In this document: positions 9,280 through 19,561 of the stretch, one piece after another
Numbering within the stretch: the first letter of the stretch is position 1
How the letters are laid out: every line of letters begins with the position of its first letter
Source of the DNA: Ignavibacteriales bacterium
GTDB lineage: Bacteria > Bacteroidota > Ignavibacteria > Ignavibacteriales > Ignavibacteriaceae
Direction of reading: 5' to 3'
NCBI GenBank assembly: GCA_016709155.1
Contig: JADJEI010000001.1
Location: forward strand, 1,240,001-1,304,000
Length of the DNA stretch: 64,000 bases
Made by a program: the position numbers and the translations under genes
Notes under the pieces: model-generated
The model's database searches: none
What the model was told of the DNA's origin: nothing
The model's input: only the letters and a program-made list of their open reading frames with translations

Positions 9280-11158
9280 ATGAAACCAAAAATATTCCTT
9301 CCACTCCTGCTTTCATTCTTAATTCTTAATTCTTCATTGTTAATTAGTACCGTCAGGTACGTCAGTCCCACCGGCAGCAGCACCCCGCCCTACACAACCT
9401 GGGAAACCGCCGCCGACAGCATTATGGAGTGCATTAACATCTCCGTGTTTGGCGATACCATTTACGTTGCCAACGGTACTTACAAAGAGCAGGTAGTTAT
9501 GATTCCCGGCTTAAGTCTTATTGGCGCAGGTATGGATAGCTGTGTGATTGATACGAGAGAAATAGTAACATCAAGTTTTCACGCAGTTGAAGTTGTTGAT
9601 AGTTGTATCTTTAAAGGATTTTATGTCATCGTTTCTTATGATTCCGATACTGGAGATGGTATCGCAGGAGGTGGAAAGAGTTTAATTACAATGAATAAGA
9701 CTTCAAATGCTACAGACGGTATTCTTGTTGGTCAAGATCCAACTGTTTATAAAAATATTTGTTTGAACAACAGAACCGGGATTGAAATATTCAATTCAAA
9801 TTCTTTGGTTAGAAGTAACATCATTAGTAGCAATCTTTATCAAGATTTTGGGATCGATATTTCGGCTTTTGACTTAACATTTACACCAGTAATTGATTCA
9901 AATTATATTGAAACAACTGGCCACGGAATCGGAATTGCCTTTGGCAGCAAACCCACAATAACTAACAACACAATTATTTTAAAAGCAGATTATTCTAAGG
10001 GATATCAGGGAAGTTATACAGATACAGCTAAAGTTTTTAATAATATTGTTATAGCAAGCCAATACTTACCTAATTCTGATGGCTTTGTAAATACCGGGGT
10101 TCCTCATCAGACTTATAATAATAATGTATTTGGTGAATTGGGAGATGGTTTTATCTTTACAGGAGATGATAGCCATTTAATACAATTAGTAAATAACTCT
10201 ATAATTAATGCCAATAATGGTATAATTAATTGTGGAGGTCAAGGTATAAGTGCACATTACAATAATTCCTGGAATAATGACTTCAATTACAGTGGCTTTA
10301 CCCCCGACAGCACAAACCTATCAGTTGATCCAATGATAGTAAATGATGACTCAACCGAAGGTGATCTCGATTTTCATCTTCAAAAATATTCTCCCCTGAT
10401 TGATGCAGGTGATCCCATCATACTTGACAGAGATGGAAGCAGAAGTGACATTGGTCTTTACGGCGGACCTTACGGCTGGAGTTACACGTATAATGATTTA
10501 GCACCCCGTCCTCCACATAATCTTACCGCTGTTGTTGAAGATGGATTGATAAAATTAACCTGGAATAAAAACACTGAAGCAGATTTTTCACATTACAGAA
10601 TCTACCGCGATACAGTAACTAATTTTATCTATGACACAACCAAGATAGTTGGAATAACAAGCGACACTTTATTTTATGATAATCTCCCAATCACTAACAA
10701 AGAAAAAAAAATACTATTATTTAGTTACAGCATTTGATAATCAGAATAATCAATCAGAACCAAGTGAAGAAGTGACAGTGACAATAACAGGCTTGACAGA
10801 ACATCCCCCGATAGGCGATGATGGATTTAGATTATTGAGTAATTATCCAAACCCTTTTAATCCATCAACAATAATTCCATACAGGTTAAAAGAAGCGGGA
10901 TATGTAAAACTTTATGTGTATGATGTAAAAGGAGAATTAGTAAAAGTCCTTGTGAATCAGTGGCAGAACAAAGGTTATTATGAAGTAGTATTTCAGCCCA
11001 ACACAGGAGAAAGAGAAAGAGCAAACAGTTTTGAAGCCCCGATGGGACCATATTACAGCGACATAGCCACAGGCATATACATCTATCAGATAATGGTAAG
11101 GGGGGAAGGAGACATTCCCGTTTTTTCAGATATGGGAAAGATGATACTTCTGAAATAA
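9280..11158 (+). pseudogene. Exported beta-helix / FN3 protein with T9SS sorting domain, one frameshift
   Basis: The 485-codon first part has a signal peptide, a right-handed parallel beta-helix (about residues 25-400; GLSLIGAGMDSCVID, NNRTGIEIFNSNSLVRSNII) and the start of a fibronectin type III domain (PRPPHNLTAVVEDGLIKLTW). It ends at a TGA just after a run of nine A (10703-10711). In the next frame the FN3 domain finishes (YYYLVTAFDNQNNQSEPSEE) and a T9SS sorting domain follows ([16 protein letters not shown] ... GIYIYQIMVRG ... GKMILLK), ending at 11158. With eight A the gene is one open frame of about 625 residues. Either the A run is miscounted, or it supports transcriptional slippage, or the gene is broken. 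Function: surface-exposed carbohydrate-related or adhesive protein, unproven. Confidence 0.82.
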
Positions 11159-11294
11159 AATATTCATTTTCAGAAACCTCCGGTGGCAATGCCATCAGAT
11201 GTTTAGCAAGAATATTATAAATCATACAGACTAAGAAATCACTAAGACTCCACACTCAGAATTAGCCTGATCACACTGAATTATATTTTATTAG

Positions 11295-11302
11295 TATATT
11301 TG
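11295..11302 (+). promoter_or_regulatory. Possible -7 promoter element TATATTTG
   Basis: This matches the Bacteroidota -7 consensus TAnnTTTG and lies 58 bases before the next ATG. The extended string TATATTTGATAAAG also occurs at 45557-45570, upstream of another gene. No good -33 TTTG box was found at the usual distance, so this rests on the -7 match and the repeat only. Confidence 0.35.
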
Positions 11303-11359
11303 ATAAAGAAAAGACTCGAACTATATTAAACAACATTTAATAATTTTATGAGGTAAGCT

Positions 11360-12415
11360 ATGAAAAAATTATTTACTGCTTTTTGTGTTTCGTTTTTGGT
11401 TTTATCGTTTACATTTTCTCCATCAGCTCTCGCACAGTCAATCTTTACAGAAGATTTTGAAACCGGTACGGCAAGTACTGAATGGCAAGCTTTCTTTGCA
11501 GGAGAAGATATGTTAGCCGCAGTCCCGATGGCTAATGCACCCATCCCCCTTTTAACCGGCGGTAGTTATGTTGGTTGGCTTCAGGACGTTGATACTTCTT
11601 ACACAGGAATTGCTCTCGCAATCGCCGGCACTACTGACCTGATGGATTATTCAATTGAAGCAGATGTTTATTGTTATGTTAATCATCCCGACGGGTCAGC
11701 ATATACCGGGTTGGTAATTTATGCAGACAGCACTATCGGGACATACATAAAGATGACTGCCGATTTTGATGCAGTTCCTTATCCGCGAATCAGGTTGTTT
11801 AATAACCGATTTAATTTTTCTACTTTTACCTACTCTTTTGATTATTCTTACAAAGCCGATAGTATCCCCGGTGGCATTCCAACAGAAAATGGCTGGCACA
11901 AAATGAAAGTGGAAGTAAAAACACTTAACGCAGACAGCACGGCTTTCTGGTGCTACTTCGATGGACAGTTATTAGGCACCGTTCCCGCAATTGATAGCGG
12001 TGAAGATAGAATGAGCTCGGGTAAATATGGTGTATATATTTTTCAGAATGGTTTTCCCCTCCCCGGTTACTTCGATAATATCACTGTTAATTCGCTCGTA
12101 ACATCTTTGGATGATAATTCAAATACAGGGTTGCCCGATGGATTTTATCTTGAACAGAATTTTCCAAATCCATTTAATCCAGAGACAAATATTGCTTATC
12201 AGATTTCTACAGGTAACTATGTAACACTTTCTGTTTATGATCTGCTCGGACGAAAGATAAAAACGCTGGTCTCGAAAGAACAATCAGCCGGCAGTTACAC
12301 AGTCAACTGGAATGGAACCGATGAATCAGGAAATAATGTACCGACAGGAATTTATCTATACACTTTAAGTGCAGGAAATTTTACATCCAGCAAGAAAATG
12401 ATTTTGTTGAAGTAA
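11360..12415 (+). CDS. Exported LamG-like protein with T9SS sorting domain
   Basis: 351 residues. The signal peptide covers about 1-26 (ends SALAQS). The body (about 28-245) looks like a concanavalin/LamG-type beta-sandwich: it opens with IFTEDFETGTASTEWQ and closes with GWHKMKVEVKTLNADSTAFW ... GKYGVYIFQNG ... YFDNITVNSL, a pattern seen in carbohydrate-binding laminin-G-like modules. The last 85 residues are a full T9SS sorting domain (NFPNPFNPETNIAYQI, VTLSVYDLLGRKIKTLVS, GIYLYTLSAGNF, SSKKMILLK), so the protein should be exported and displayed on the cell surface. Start ATG is supported by TGAGG 8 bases upstream. Its own promoter is likely (TATATTTG at 11295). Confidence 0.82.
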   Translation: MKKLFTAFCVSFLVLSFTFSPSALAQSIFTEDFETGTASTEWQAFFAGEDMLAAVPMANAPIPLLTGGSYVGWLQDVDTSYTGIALAIAGTTDLMDYSIEADVYCYVNHPDGSAYTGLVIYADSTIGTYIKMTADFDAVPYPRIRLFNNRFNFSTFTYSFDYSYKADSIPGGIPTENGWHKMKVEVKTLNADSTAFWCYFDGQLLGTVPAIDSGEDRMSSGKYGVYIFQNGFPLPGYFDNITVNSLVTSLDDNSNTGLPDGFYLEQNFPNPFNPETNIAYQISTGNYVTLSVYDLLGRKIKTLVSKEQSAGSYTVNWNGTDESGNNVPTGIYLYTLSAGNFTSSKKMILLK

Positions 12416-12448
12416 GGCTCTATTTGACTGAATAAGATTTCATACGTG

Positions 12449-12545
12449 CTCTCGAAAATAAGTTTTGTGATTTTCAGCTGACTATGGGTCTGACACAGAA
12501 AATTTAAAGTCAACCGGTGATGATTTCAAAATCTATTTTCGAGAG
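12449..12545. repeat. 12-bp inverted repeat upstream of the TonB-dependent receptor gene
   Basis: CTCTCGAAAATA (12449-12460) and its exact reverse complement TATTTTCGAGAG (12534-12545) are 73 bases apart, between the LamG-like gene and the receptor start at 12610. No T-tract follows, so it is not a standard terminator. It could pair as the base of a leader RNA structure or be two half-sites for a regulator. Confidence 0.5.
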
Positions 12546-12609
12546 GTCATTTAATTTATCAGATAGTTATAATTTCTGAGAATAATAATTGAAACAGGAG
12601 TTAATTCAT

Positions 12610-15192
12610 TTGAAAAATCTTCTAAAAAATATTTCGTTTCGCTGCTTTGTAAGTATATTCGTTTTTGCGTCAATTATTAATTATGCAGGAACTACCGGAA
12701 AAATTTCCGGCACTGTTAGAGATGCCGAAACAGGTGAACCACTCCCGGGATGTAACATAATTATCGAAGGTACAATTTTAGGCGCCGCCAGCAACTTAGA
12801 TGGTGATTTTTTCATTTTAAATATTCCTCCCGGAATCTACAGCTTGCGTGCTACTATGATTGGTTATAAACCTTACAGCATCAGCAGCGTTAGAGTGTTG
12901 ATAGATCTTACTACTACATTAGAAATTGAAATGGAAACTCAAGTGCTCAATCTTGATGAAGAAGTTGTTGTTGTTGCTGTACGCCCGTTGATTCAAAAAG
13001 ATGTTACTTCAAAATTATCTGTTGTAAGTTCGGATGAAATATTGAATATGCCGGTTAATAATGTGCAGGATATATTATCCACCAAAGCCGGATTTACCAC
13101 TGACTCCGAAGGACAGCTTCATGTTCGCGGAGGAAGAACCGGCGAGATTGGTTATATGATTGATGGAGTTAAAGTTGACGACCCTTTATACGGCGGTTTT
13201 AACAGCGCTCTGAATAAAGATGCTATTAATGAAATGCAGGTTATCAGCGGTACATTTAATGCAGAGTACGGTGATGCAATGTCAAGCATAGTAAATCTTG
13301 TTACAAAGGATGGGGGCTCAAATTTTCATGGTAAACTTGAATATACTTCACCAATGATAAATTCTTCGCCATACAGAAAACCAAACCCATTCGCCGGTGT
13401 GGTTGATCAATCTGACTACGAAAACATTAAAATGTACGACGAGCAAATTATCCCCATTCCCGGCTTAATGACTGCTTCGTTAAATGGTCCCATAGCTGCC
13501 GACTTGTCTTTTTTGCTCTCAGGCGTTTATAGAAATGAAGATAGTTATCTCCCGCATGGCTATAATGTAGAGGGAGATGGATTTGCTAAACTAACCTATT
13601 CAATGACTCCCACAATTAAAATCTCTCTTTCCGGACAAATGACCGGGCAAAAATTTCAAGGCTACAACCACGCATGGAAATATCTCAGTGATCATCAAGC
13701 ACATACTGAAATTCAATCAACCAGACTTGGAATAGTTTTTACACAAACACTTGGCAACAGCTTTTTTTATACGGCAAACCTATCAAGATTTAAAAATCAC
13801 AGAATAGTGCAGGTGGGGGATAAATTACCGTCAGAATATATAATGGGAAGAACCGGCGAAACAGTTTATTTTTTTGTCGAGGGAGACGATTCTGAATTTG
13901 CTGATAATAATACCGTTACTTACCGTGGAAAAGTTGATGCGACTTTTCAAGCAAATATTAATAATCAGTTTAAAGGCGGTTTCGAATTAGTAAAACATGA
14001 TATTAATGTGCACGAAGAATCAGAACCCTGGCCTTCAGGTGCACAGTTCAAAGATATTTATTCAAAAAACCCAATTGAGTTTAGTGGTTATTTGCAGGAT
14101 AAAATTGAGTATAATTATTTAATAGTTAACGTTGGCTTGCGGTTTGATTATGTTGATCCAAGTGCAACTATGTGGCCTGATATCCGCAGGTTCGGATATT
14201 TTGACGAAAATAATAACTGGATACTCGCTGATGAAGTAAAGGTTGATCCTAAAACTCAAATCAGTCCGCGCATCGGATTAGCTCATCCAATTACGGAAGA
14301 TGCTGTGCTTCATTTTTCTTACGGTCATTTTTTTCAATACCCGGATTACAATTCTTTATACTATAACAACGGCAGAGATATTAACACCTCCCTTCCATTA
14401 ATTGGGAACCCAAATGTTAAAGCCCAAAAAACAGTTTCTTATGAAGCAGGAATAAAATACAAATTAAGTGAAAGCTGGGCATTGGATTTAACAGCATGGA
14501 ATAAAGACATAACAGACTTGCTCTCAACTTTACAGATAAGTTATCTATCCCAGGATTATGTGGTCTTTTTTAATTCTGATTATGCAAGTGTAAAAGGAGT
14601 TGATCTAACAATCAGCAAACGTTACAGTAATTATTTTTCAGGTTCGATTGATTACACTTATATGGTTGCTAAAGGAAATAACTCACAGCCGTTGGGCGGC
14701 TACTTTAATGCTTTTACAAAAGAAGAAATCCCCCACCAGGAATATTTTCTTGATTTTGATCAACGTCATAAGTTTGCAGTGAATTTGAATTTCAACATTC
14801 CTGAAAATAGCGGAATAAATATTTTAGGAATGGATTTACTCTCCAATCTTAATATCAATATTATTCTAAAAGCTAACAGCGGTTTGCCATACACTCCGTA
14901 TGTAGATCCAACTGTTCGAATTGATATAAACTCAGGAAGAAAACCATGGACTTCCACGGTTGATATTCGAGCAATAAAAACGATTCCTTTTTCAGGAGTT
15001 GCGGCTGCAATTTTTTTAGAAATAACAAATCTTCTCAACACAGAAAATGTTGTCTATGTTTATTCGCGCACCGGAAAGCCTTTTGATACGGGGCAGCCGG
15101 GCTTGGTAGGATCTTCTCCAGATGCAGATCATAACCCAACATACATCGGACCGCCGAGAATTATAAAGTTTGGCGTTCAATTTGTTTTGTAA
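12610..15192 (+). CDS. TonB-dependent outer-membrane receptor with carboxypeptidase-regulatory domain
   Basis: I choose TTG 12610 as start because AGGAG (12596-12600) lies 9 bases before it; a TTG at 12589 in the same frame lies upstream of that site. The product is about 860 residues: signal peptide, carboxypeptidase-D-regulatory-like domain (KISGTVRDAETGEPLPGCNI, about 25-110), plug domain (NMPVNNVQDILSTKAGFTTD; VRGGRTGEIGYMIDGVKVDD) and a 22-strand-type barrel ending in an aromatic strand (RIIKFGVQFVL). This is the architecture of SusC-like or FCB-type receptors that bring large substrates across the outer membrane with TonB energy. No SusD gene is adjacent; instead the next genes encode a giant FN3 protein (14 bases away) and a PorV-like protein. 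The substrate is unknown. Confidence 0.85.
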   Translation: MKNLLKNISFRCFVSIFVFASIINYAGTTGKISGTVRDAETGEPLPGCNIIIEGTILGAASNLDGDFFILNIPPGIYSLRATMIGYKPYSISSVRVLIDLTTTLEIEMETQVLNLDEEVVVVAVRPLIQKDVTSKLSVVSSDEILNMPVNNVQDILSTKAGFTTDSEGQLHVRGGRTGEIGYMIDGVKVDDPLYGGFNSALNKDAINEMQVISGTFNAEYGDAMSSIVNLVTKDGGSNFHGKLEYTSPMINSSPYRKPNPFAGVVDQSDYENIKMYDEQIIPIPGLMTASLNGPIAADLSFLLSGVYRNEDSYLPHGYNVEGDGFAKLTYSMTPTIKISLSGQMTGQKFQGYNHAWKYLSDHQAHTEIQSTRLGIVFTQTLGNSFFYTANLSRFKNHRIVQVGDKLPSEYIMGRTGETVYFFVEGDDSEFADNNTVTYRGKVDATFQANINNQFKGGFELVKHDINVHEESEPWPSGAQFKDIYSKNPIEFSGYLQDKIEYNYLIVNVGLRFDYVDPSATMWPDIRRFGYFDENNNWILADEVKVDPKTQISPRIGLAHPITEDAVLHFSYGHFFQYPDYNSLYYNNGRDINTSLPLIGNPNVKAQKTVSYEAGIKYKLSESWALDLTAWNKDITDLLSTLQISYLSQDYVVFFNSDYASVKGVDLTISKRYSNYFSGSIDYTYMVAKGNNSQPLGGYFNAFTKEEIPHQEYFLDFDQRHKFAVNLNFNIPENSGINILGMDLLSNLNINIILKANSGLPYTPYVDPTVRIDINSGRKPWTSTVDIRAIKTIPFSGVAAAIFLEITNLLNTENVVYVYSRTGKPFDTGQPGLVGSSPDADHNPTYIGPPRIIKFGVQFVL

Positions 15193-15206
15193 CTAAGGAA
15201 ATTTTT

Positions 15207-18200
15207 ATGAATAAAATTTTAAAAAGATATTTACTTTCTTTATTCCTTTTTATCTCTGTTGCTGTTACCGTTAATGTACAGGCACAGATTCAATCCTGCG
15301 AAAGTTGCCATGGTGAAAACGTAAAAAATTTAACGCTTGTCCCTAAAATCTTATCAAGCGAAGAAAGAGGAATCGGGATAATGGATAAAGGACAAGTTGT
15401 AAATTACCTCGGCAACTACGGCGTCCTTTCAAATTTTCACGAATATTTTAATGAAGCAATCCGCTGGCCCTCTGATGCAGGCGCACAAACTCACTACTGC
15501 TTTGGTTTAGGATTGATTGTTGCATCAAAGGGAAATGTAATTACTTCAGTTGTTGGTGCTGCCACTGACAAATACGACTGGGTTCCGAAAGATGGTTCGC
15601 GCGGACAAATATTTTCCGGCGATGTCATTACTCCTCCCCCTGACGAAACTCCATTTCTCGCAATGAGCGATAACCCCGACACCTGGACCGAAGGATATTT
15701 TGATGATTTTGGCAATTGGATCAGCACACCGGGAGAAAGACATTGGCCAGGAAAATTTAGAATAAATATTGATGAGTCATCTCCCGACTTTGGACAGGAA
15801 GTTCAAGGCGAATTTGTTTCCGACCGTGATATTTACTCCGTGTTTGATGACAAAATTAATTCTAATCCAAATGGACCACTCGGGATTGAAGTTGAAGAAA
15901 TGGCTTATACATACGGACGTCCTTATGCCGAAGATCTGCTGATCTGGGAATTCACAATCCATAATAAAAGCGGGCAGCAGCTTGACAGCGTTTATGTTGG
16001 CTATTATGCTATCTTCCGACCGGATTATGACAACCAGGATTTAATAAATATCATTGATAGCAATCCAAATGACGGGAATGCTAAAGGTGACTTTGTTTAT
16101 GTTTGGGATCGCAATAACACTAAAGATGGAGCCTGGGAAAGTGATCCCACCGATCTTGGAATGGTGGGGTTAAATATTCTCGAGACTCCTCAGAACATGG
16201 GTGTGACTGATTTTCATTATTTTAACAGAGACGTTGCCCCATCCATTGACGAACAAATGTGGCCTATTATTTCCAGCAATCCCAATGATCCTAATCTAAC
16301 AATTCCTGATGCTTATTTCCATGGTGCTGACACTCGAATAGATGATACACACCCCGATGTTTTAAATCAATATTTCCCCGAAGGTGCGCCATTAAACTAT
16401 TTTATAATGACAGGACCATTAACATTGGCTCCTGATGAAACTGTAATTTCCTCTGTTGCTGTTGTGATGGGAAATTCCGGTAATATTCCTTTTCAGCCTG
16501 ATACCACCGACCTTATGAAAAATCTGCGAGTGACTCAGCAAATGTTCGAAAGAAAACTTCAGGGCTCTGGTCCGCCTAAAACTCCAACTGTTCAGGTGCA
16601 AGCTCTTGATAAAAGTGTTCGCATCTTTTGGGATTCCGATGCTGAGAATTCTAAAGACAATTTAACCGGCAAAAAAGATTTTGAAGGATATAAAATTTAT
16701 CGCAGCGATAATCAGGGGAAAACGTGGGGAAGTCCAATCACAGATCAATTTGGAAATGTGATTGGATACAAGCCGATAAAAATTTTTGATTTAATTGATG
16801 GAATAAAAGGACCTGACCCGGCATTCAATCAATCACTCGGCGATGACACTGGTTTGAAGCATACCTTTACAGATGAAAATTTAATTAACGGAATTGAATA
16901 CTGGTATTGCGTTACTGCTTATGATAAAGGCAATCAAACTATAGATAGTCTCGAACAATCTTATCAGTCGCCATTAGGTCATTCAACATTAGAAAGCAGT
17001 ACAGTTTCAGTTGTGCCGGGTGTGCTGCCGCAAAATTATGAAGACGCAACTTTCGCCCCGGGGCTTAATCCTGACGGTTCTATCCCCCCAATCGGCGGAA
17101 TTTGTCAGGGACTTGTTGAACTTGATATTGTTGATCCGGCAGCAATTACAGATGATAATTATTTAATTACTTTTGTTGATTCAACTTTAGAAATTGCCGG
17201 GGCTGATTCTAACTATGTGCTTGGATTTAATCTTTACAGAATTTCTGCTGAGTCCGGAGATACAACATTACTGCTTGATCATCATTTGTTGTCGGATGAA
17301 ACCGAAGATAATTTGCCTATTACGGATGGATTCCGTCTAACAGTTTTAAATTCGCCATCAGGAACCTCATTTGTCGGATGGACAAAAGTGAACGGTGATA
17401 CCTCTACCTTCTATTGGAACACAAAACCGGTCGAAAGATATATCGGAAGTCAGGAAGTTGTTCAGGAAGAGGTTTATACTATTGATGATTATCAGATTAC
17501 AATTGACACTACCATTTCAGGTGGGCTTTCTGCGCGGCTTTATGATTTTTTCTCAGGCACTGTTTACGACACGATTATTCATCTGCCGCTAAAAGTAGAA
17601 GTAATTACAGATCTTCAAAATCCTGTTGATGTAAGTAACAATACGTGGCTGTTTGAATTTGCTATTCCCGCCCCCTGGGAAGAGTACAGAAAATTTTATT
17701 ACAGTCCGATAGGGTGGGACCTTTTGCCAGGCGGTTCAGCCTACACTGCCGGCAGCCCGGGGTTTTATGAAAAATATATTGACATTTTAAATTTTGAAAA
17801 GTACGAAGTAATCCCTGAGGCAGGTGACACAATAAAGACGGGTTTACTTTTACAAACCAATCACCAACCTGATACTTACATTAATGCTGATGGAGATACT
17901 GTTCATATAGCCGCAACTCCTCCTTCGCAAGGCGATCAATTTACGATTCGAACTTATAAACCATTTAGAAAAGAAATTCGGTATGAATTCAATACAAAAA
18001 AATTAAATTATTCAAACACGGATGCAATTGATTTAAATAAAATCCGTGTGGTACCGGATCCTTACATCGTGTCGAACGAATGGGAAACTTCACAGTTTGG
18101 GAAAAAAATTATGTTCAATCATTTACCGAATGAATGCAAAATCTCTATCTATACTGTTGCCGGAGATTTTATTATTGATCTCTATCATCAGGATAATACC

Positions 18201-18323
18201 GGATATCAGTTCTGGGATATGCGCACTTATAATGATCAATACATTGCGTACGGTTTATATGTTTATGTTGTTTCAACTCCCGGCGGTCAGAAAAAAGTCG
18301 GGAAATTTCTTGTCATTAAATAG
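15207..18323 (+). CDS. Large exported FN3-containing surface protein with CxxCH motif and T9SS-like C-terminus
   Basis: 1038 residues with a signal peptide ending VQAQ. Just after it lies C31-E-S-C34-H35, a c-type-heme-like CxxCH motif; it is the only one in the protein, so heme attachment is possible but unproven. The middle is a long beta-rich region with no family I can name, followed by an FN3-like segment (PTVQVQALDKSVRIFWDSD ... GYKIYRSDNQGKTWG, about 455-590). The last 85 residues resemble a T9SS sorting domain without the PNPFNPST box (NKIRVVPDPYIVSNEWE, CKISIYTVAGDFIIDLY, GLYVYVVSTPG, KKVGKFLVIK). It sits between the TonB-dependent receptor and the PorV-like gene in a tight same-strand unit, and the three probably form one envelope system. 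Confidence 0.75.
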   Translation: MNKILKRYLLSLFLFISVAVTVNVQAQIQSCESCHGENVKNLTLVPKILSSEERGIGIMDKGQVVNYLGNYGVLSNFHEYFNEAIRWPSDAGAQTHYCFGLGLIVASKGNVITSVVGAATDKYDWVPKDGSRGQIFSGDVITPPPDETPFLAMSDNPDTWTEGYFDDFGNWISTPGERHWPGKFRINIDESSPDFGQEVQGEFVSDRDIYSVFDDKINSNPNGPLGIEVEEMAYTYGRPYAEDLLIWEFTIHNKSGQQLDSVYVGYYAIFRPDYDNQDLINIIDSNPNDGNAKGDFVYVWDRNNTKDGAWESDPTDLGMVGLNILETPQNMGVTDFHYFNRDVAPSIDEQMWPIISSNPNDPNLTIPDAYFHGADTRIDDTHPDVLNQYFPEGAPLNYFIMTGPLTLAPDETVISSVAVVMGNSGNIPFQPDTTDLMKNLRVTQQMFERKLQGSGPPKTPTVQVQALDKSVRIFWDSDAENSKDNLTGKKDFEGYKIYRSDNQGKTWGSPITDQFGNVIGYKPIKIFDLIDGIKGPDPAFNQSLGDDTGLKHTFTDENLINGIEYWYCVTAYDKGNQTIDSLEQSYQSPLGHSTLESSTVSVVPGVLPQNYEDATFAPGLNPDGSIPPIGGICQGLVELDIVDPAAITDDNYLITFVDSTLEIAGADSNYVLGFNLYRISAESGDTTLLLDHHLLSDETEDNLPITDGFRLTVLNSPSGTSFVGWTKVNGDTSTFYWNTKPVERYIGSQEVVQEEVYTIDDYQITIDTTISGGLSARLYDFFSGTVYDTIIHLPLKVEVITDLQNPVDVSNNTWLFEFAIPAPWEEYRKFYYSPIGWDLLPGGSAYTAGSPGFYEKYIDILNFEKYEVIPEAGDTIKTGLLLQTNHQPDTYINADGDTVHIAATPPSQGDQFTIRTYKPFRKEIRYEFNTKKLNYSNTDAIDLNKIRVVPDPYIVSNEWETSQFGKKIMFNHLPNECKISIYTVAGDFIIDLYHQDNTGYQFWDMRTYNDQYIAYGLYVYVVSTPGGQKKVGKFLVIK

Positions 18324-18350
18324 TTGACAGACATTATGGAGAAATTGCAA

Positions 18351-19370
18351 ATGAAAACATTTATTACTTTTATTCTGGCTGCAACAATTCAACTAACAGT
18401 TTTTGCAGGTGATTTTTCAAAAGTTGGAACTACTGCAGCGCAGTTTCTAAAAATTGGAGTGGGTGCACGAGCAATGGCACTTGGCGGTTCATTTACTGCT
18501 ATTGCGAATGATGTCAGCACTTTATACTGGAATCCTGCCGGGTTAACAAATCTTCAAAATTTTTCTGTTGCAGTATCTCATACTGAATGGTTTGCAGAAA
18601 TCTCACACGATTTTGCCGGCGCAGTTTATTCCTTAAATGAAAGTGATGTTATTGCGTTGAGTGTTGTTGGATTAAATACAAGTGAGCAGGAAGTTACAAC
18701 AGTAACCCAGCCTGATGGAACTGGAATTTATTATGACGTTAGCGATCTTGCAATCGGACTAAGTTATGCCCGTGCTTTAACGGATCGTTTTTCTGTCGGC
18801 TTAACTGCCAAATACATTCAGCAAAATCTTTATAATGAATCAGCCAACACATTTGCTCTTGATCTTGGAACTTTTCTGCGAACCGGTTTTCACGATCTCA
18901 TAATTGCTATGAGCATTTCCAACTTTGGTGGAAGTATGCAATTGGAAGGGCGCGATTTAATTACTGTAACAGATATTAATAGTAATATTTCCGGCAACTA
19001 CAATACCGATGCGCGGCTTAAAACCGAAGCATGGGCGCTGCCATTAATTTTCAGGGTGGGTGTTGCAATGAATATAGTCGGCGGCTCCGATCCGTTTATT
19101 GCTTCAGATCAAAACAGATTTACTCTTGCAGTTGATGGAGTTCATCCGAATGACAACACTGAAAAAGTAAATATCGGCGGTGAGTATGCCTGGGACGAAA
19201 TGGTTTTTGCAAGGGTCGGTTACAGGATGAATTATGATCTGGAAAAATGGACTTTCGGTTTGGGATTATTGATGGATGTTGGAAGTCAAAAAGTTGGCTT
19301 CGATTATGCATTAATTGATTTTAACGATTTAGGTAAAGTTTCACAGTTTTCAGTTGAGTTAAGATTTTGA
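18351..19370 (+). CDS. PorV/PorQ-family outer-membrane beta-barrel protein
   Basis: ATG 18351 is preferred over the upstream TTG/ATG codons because GGAG lies 9 bases before it and it begins a clean signal peptide (MKTFITFILAATIQLTVFAG). The mature start KVGTTAAQFLKIGVGARAMA and the following ALGGSFTAIANDVSTLYWNP are the signature of the PorV/PorQ (UPF0164) family of FadL-like barrels. The 340-residue length fits. In T9SS, PorV is the shuttle that carries cargo from the translocon to the attachment machinery. Here it follows a receptor and a large surface protein in the same unit, suggesting a dedicated paralogue serving those neighbours rather than the housekeeping copy (inference). Confidence 0.82.
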   Translation: MKTFITFILAATIQLTVFAGDFSKVGTTAAQFLKIGVGARAMALGGSFTAIANDVSTLYWNPAGLTNLQNFSVAVSHTEWFAEISHDFAGAVYSLNESDVIALSVVGLNTSEQEVTTVTQPDGTGIYYDVSDLAIGLSYARALTDRFSVGLTAKYIQQNLYNESANTFALDLGTFLRTGFHDLIIAMSISNFGGSMQLEGRDLITVTDINSNISGNYNTDARLKTEAWALPLIFRVGVAMNIVGGSDPFIASDQNRFTLAVDGVHPNDNTEKVNIGGEYAWDEMVFARVGYRMNYDLEKWTFGLGLLMDVGSQKVGFDYALIDFNDLGKVSQFSVELRF

Positions 19371-19561
19371 TTGTTATTTGAAAAAAAATTTCAGGGGAAT
19401 TATTATCTGCTTTTGCTTTTCCTCTGTCCTATTTTACTTTTCGATAGCATAAGAATATCAATTACAAACTCACTAATTTTCCTTATAGAAAAAAATATTT
19501 TAAAAAGTCATCCAATATTTTCATAAAGATGTATTTTACATCTAAACAAAGGAGATAATAA

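Noticed and set aside
10857..11255. 132-codon minus-strand frame
   Set aside because: It is antisense to the T9SS sorting domain of the beta-helix protein.
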